A DNA stretch of 6,052 nt from an uncultured Clostridium sp. (GTDB lineage Bacteria > Bacillota > Clostridia > TANB77 > CAG-508): contig USQS01000055.1 in NCBI GenBank assembly GCA_900556865.1, positions 1 to 6,052 of the forward strand, in the 5' to 3' direction. A program made the position numbers and the translations under genes. The notes beneath the pieces are model-generated. The model worked only from the letters and a program-made list of their open reading frames with translations, was not told the origin of the DNA and did no database searches. Positions 4,773-6,052 of this stretch are shown in pieces; within the stretch, counting starts at the first letter, position 1; every line of letters begins with the position of its first letter.

Positions 4773-5903
4773 ATGAGAAGAATAATAATTTGCTATGCTT
4801 CATATGGTGGTGGCCATTTTTCAGCAGCAAAAAATATCAAAGAATACATAGAACAAAACTATACTGATTGTGATGTATTTTTATTTGATAGCATGAAATA
4901 TATAAATAAAGCAATAGATAAAATATGTGGATCAACATATAATACAATAACTAAAAGTGTTCCATGGTTTTGGGGAAAGGTTTACTATCATACACAAAGC
5001 CCAATATTTGAAAAAATTCTTTCACTTTCAAATAAATTATTAGCATATAAGCTTAATAAATTGTTAAATGAACTAAACCCAGAAGTAATAATTTCTACGC
5101 ATTTTTTTGTGGGGCATATGTGTGCAACATTAAAAAAACATGGAAAAATAGACGCAAAACTTGTAAATGTAATAACAGATTATGGAGATGACCCATATAA
5201 TGAATGGATAGCAGAACATGAATATTTAGATTATATATTTGTTGCTCATGATGAAATGAAAACTAATTTGGTTCAAAAAGGTGTTGATGAACAAAAAATA
5301 TATGCAACAGGAATTCCAATCTCAAGTAAGTTTTTGATTCATTATAATAAAAATAAAATTTTAGAAAGTCTTAATTTTACTGATGACAAAAAAACAATAC
5401 TTTTTTTTGCAGGTGGAGAATTTGGACTTGCTAAAAACAAAATAACAGAACTATTAAAAAATCTTGCAATATATTTTGAAAATACACAAATTATAGCAAT
5501 AGCGGGAAAAAATGAAACAATTAAACAACATTTTGAAGAAATATCTAATGAATATAATGCAGAGAATAGAATAAGAGTTTTTGATTTTACAGATAGAGTT
5601 GCAGAATTTATGTATGTTTCAGATTTAGTAATAACAAAACCAGGGGGGTTAACCTCTACGGAGAGTATAGTTTCAAAACTTCCACTTTTAATTATAAATC
5701 CTATTCCTGGCCAAGAAACAGAAAATGCAGAATTTTTAGAAGAACGTGGAGTGGGTATTTTATTACAAAAAAATGATGATATTGATTTAGCTTTAGATGG
5801 TTTATTGAATAATCAAGAAGAATTAGATTTAATGAAAAGAAATTGTGAGAAAATTGCTAAGCCAAATTCTACAAAAGATATTTGTGAAATATTGTTAAAT
5901 TAA
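4773..5903 (+). CDS. MGDG synthase / UgtP-family glycosyltransferase (GT28)
   Basis: This is probably a membrane-associated enzyme that transfers a sugar from a UDP-sugar to diacylglycerol or a similar lipid, making glycolipids of the inner membrane leaflet. The 376-residue protein has the N-terminal acceptor-side domain with YASYGGGHFSAAK (8-20), the ISTHFF segment (107-112) and NVITDYGDD (132-140). The C-terminal Rossmann domain has FFAGGEFG (211-218) and the nucleotide-sugar binding signature TKPGGLTSTES (288-298) followed by NPIPGQE (309-315). Length fits UgtP/processive diacylglycerol glucosyltransferases (about 380). No signal peptide or membrane helix is seen, as expected for a monotopic GT-B enzyme. 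ATG 4773 is chosen because AAAGGA (4758-4763) lies 9 bases upstream; the in-frame TTG at 4755 overlaps that site and is rejected. The exact sugar and acceptor cannot be read. MurG is less likely because the MGDG-synthase N-terminal pattern is clear. Confidence 0.88.
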   Translation: MRRIIICYASYGGGHFSAAKNIKEYIEQNYTDCDVFLFDSMKYINKAIDKICGSTYNTITKSVPWFWGKVYYHTQSPIFEKILSLSNKLLAYKLNKLLNELNPEVIISTHFFVGHMCATLKKHGKIDAKLVNVITDYGDDPYNEWIAEHEYLDYIFVAHDEMKTNLVQKGVDEQKIYATGIPISSKFLIHYNKNKILESLNFTDDKKTILFFAGGEFGLAKNKITELLKNLAIYFENTQIIAIAGKNETIKQHFEEISNEYNAENRIRVFDFTDRVAEFMYVSDLVITKPGGLTSTESIVSKLPLLIINPIPGQETENAEFLEERGVGILLQKNDDIDLALDGLLNNQEELDLMKRNCEKIAKPNSTKDICEILLN

Positions 5904-5920
5904 AGTGGGCTGTAAAAAAG

Positions 5921-5947
5921 TACAATATTTTTGTAAAATTTTTTTTT
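5921..5947 (+). terminator. Weak candidate terminator after the glycosyltransferase gene
   Basis: TACAA (5921-5925) pairs with TTGTA (5931-5935) over a TATTT loop. The A run before it (5914-5919) and the T run from 5939 to 5947 could add A-U pairs or serve as the U tract. The stem is short and AT-rich, so termination may be inefficient. It starts 17 bases after the stop codon. Confidence 0.35.
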
Positions 5948-6020
5948 ATTTCTTTAAATGCAGTTACAATTCACAGTTTATAAAATAATTTATTAAATTG
6001 ATAATATATTGTTTTTTATA

Positions 6021-6052
6021 CCTTGGTGTCGCACATCCTCGTATGTTCCAAA
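6021..6052. other. GC-richer window edge, unidentified and cut off
   Basis: After about 80 bases of almost pure A/T, the last 32 bases are clearly richer in G and C. They can fold as a two-step hairpin: TTGG (6023-6026) with CCAA (6048-6051) outside, and ACAT (6033-6036) with ATGT (6043-6046) inside. Read on the minus strand, all three frames are open to the window edge and stop within or shortly after this stretch, so it could also be the end of a gene entering from the right. I cannot identify it; the remaining sequence from 5948 to 6020 shows nothing. Confidence 0.25.

Noticed and set aside
5904..6020. Search for a gene, RNA gene or repeat array after the glycosyltransferase
   Set aside because: Only AT-rich sequence with short homopolymer runs and a weak hairpin is seen. 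There are no direct repeats with regular spacing and no tRNA-like cloverleaf.

Overview
The window is strongly AT-rich DNA that reads as the chromosome of a low-GC, endospore-forming Firmicute, most likely a clostridium. The evidence is the dnaX–ybaB–recR gene order, AAAGGA-type ribosome binding sites, near-exclusive use of AT-ending codons, and two sporulation/germination genes: an SspF-like small acid-soluble spore protein and YpeB. A species cannot be named from the sequence alone.

Left part (1-2678, plus strand) is the replication/recombination block. dnaX (clamp-loader tau subunit) is followed after 17 bases by ybaB/ebfC (nucleoid-associated protein). A 112-base spacer with three successive inverted repeats comes next, then recR (recombination mediator). 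recR carries a single extra base (C2141) that splits it into a 23-codon 5' piece and a downstream frame that holds all the remaining conserved parts. Removing that base restores a normal 199-residue RecR. dnaX contains an A8 tract at 1235-1242, placed so that slippage would give a gamma-like product of about 411 residues.

Middle part (2683-4655, minus strand) is a spore-flavoured block read in the opposite direction. In transcription order it holds ypeB (germination protein), an SspF-like spore DNA-binding protein of 58 residues, a near-perfect 20-bp hairpin terminator, and a 63-residue DUF6774-like protein of unknown role that ends 4 bases from recR, tail to tail. ypeB has a good candidate forespore (sigma-G type) promoter. 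Its usual partner gene sleB is not next to it.

Right part (4656-6052): a 117-base divergent promoter region separates ypeB from a plus-strand glycosyltransferase of the MGDG synthase / UgtP family, probably making membrane glycolipids. After it come a weak terminator-like sequence and about 100 bases of AT-rich DNA. The last 32 bases are visibly richer in GC and may be the edge of another gene, a structured element or a repeat cut by the window end.

No CRISPR array, insertion sequence, tRNA or rRNA is visible. The most useful second-look items are the recR frameshift, the dnaX slippery site, the stacked inverted repeats between ybaB and recR, and the orphan ypeB beside an easily missed spore-protein gene. 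I found no clear sign of a wholly new biological system.
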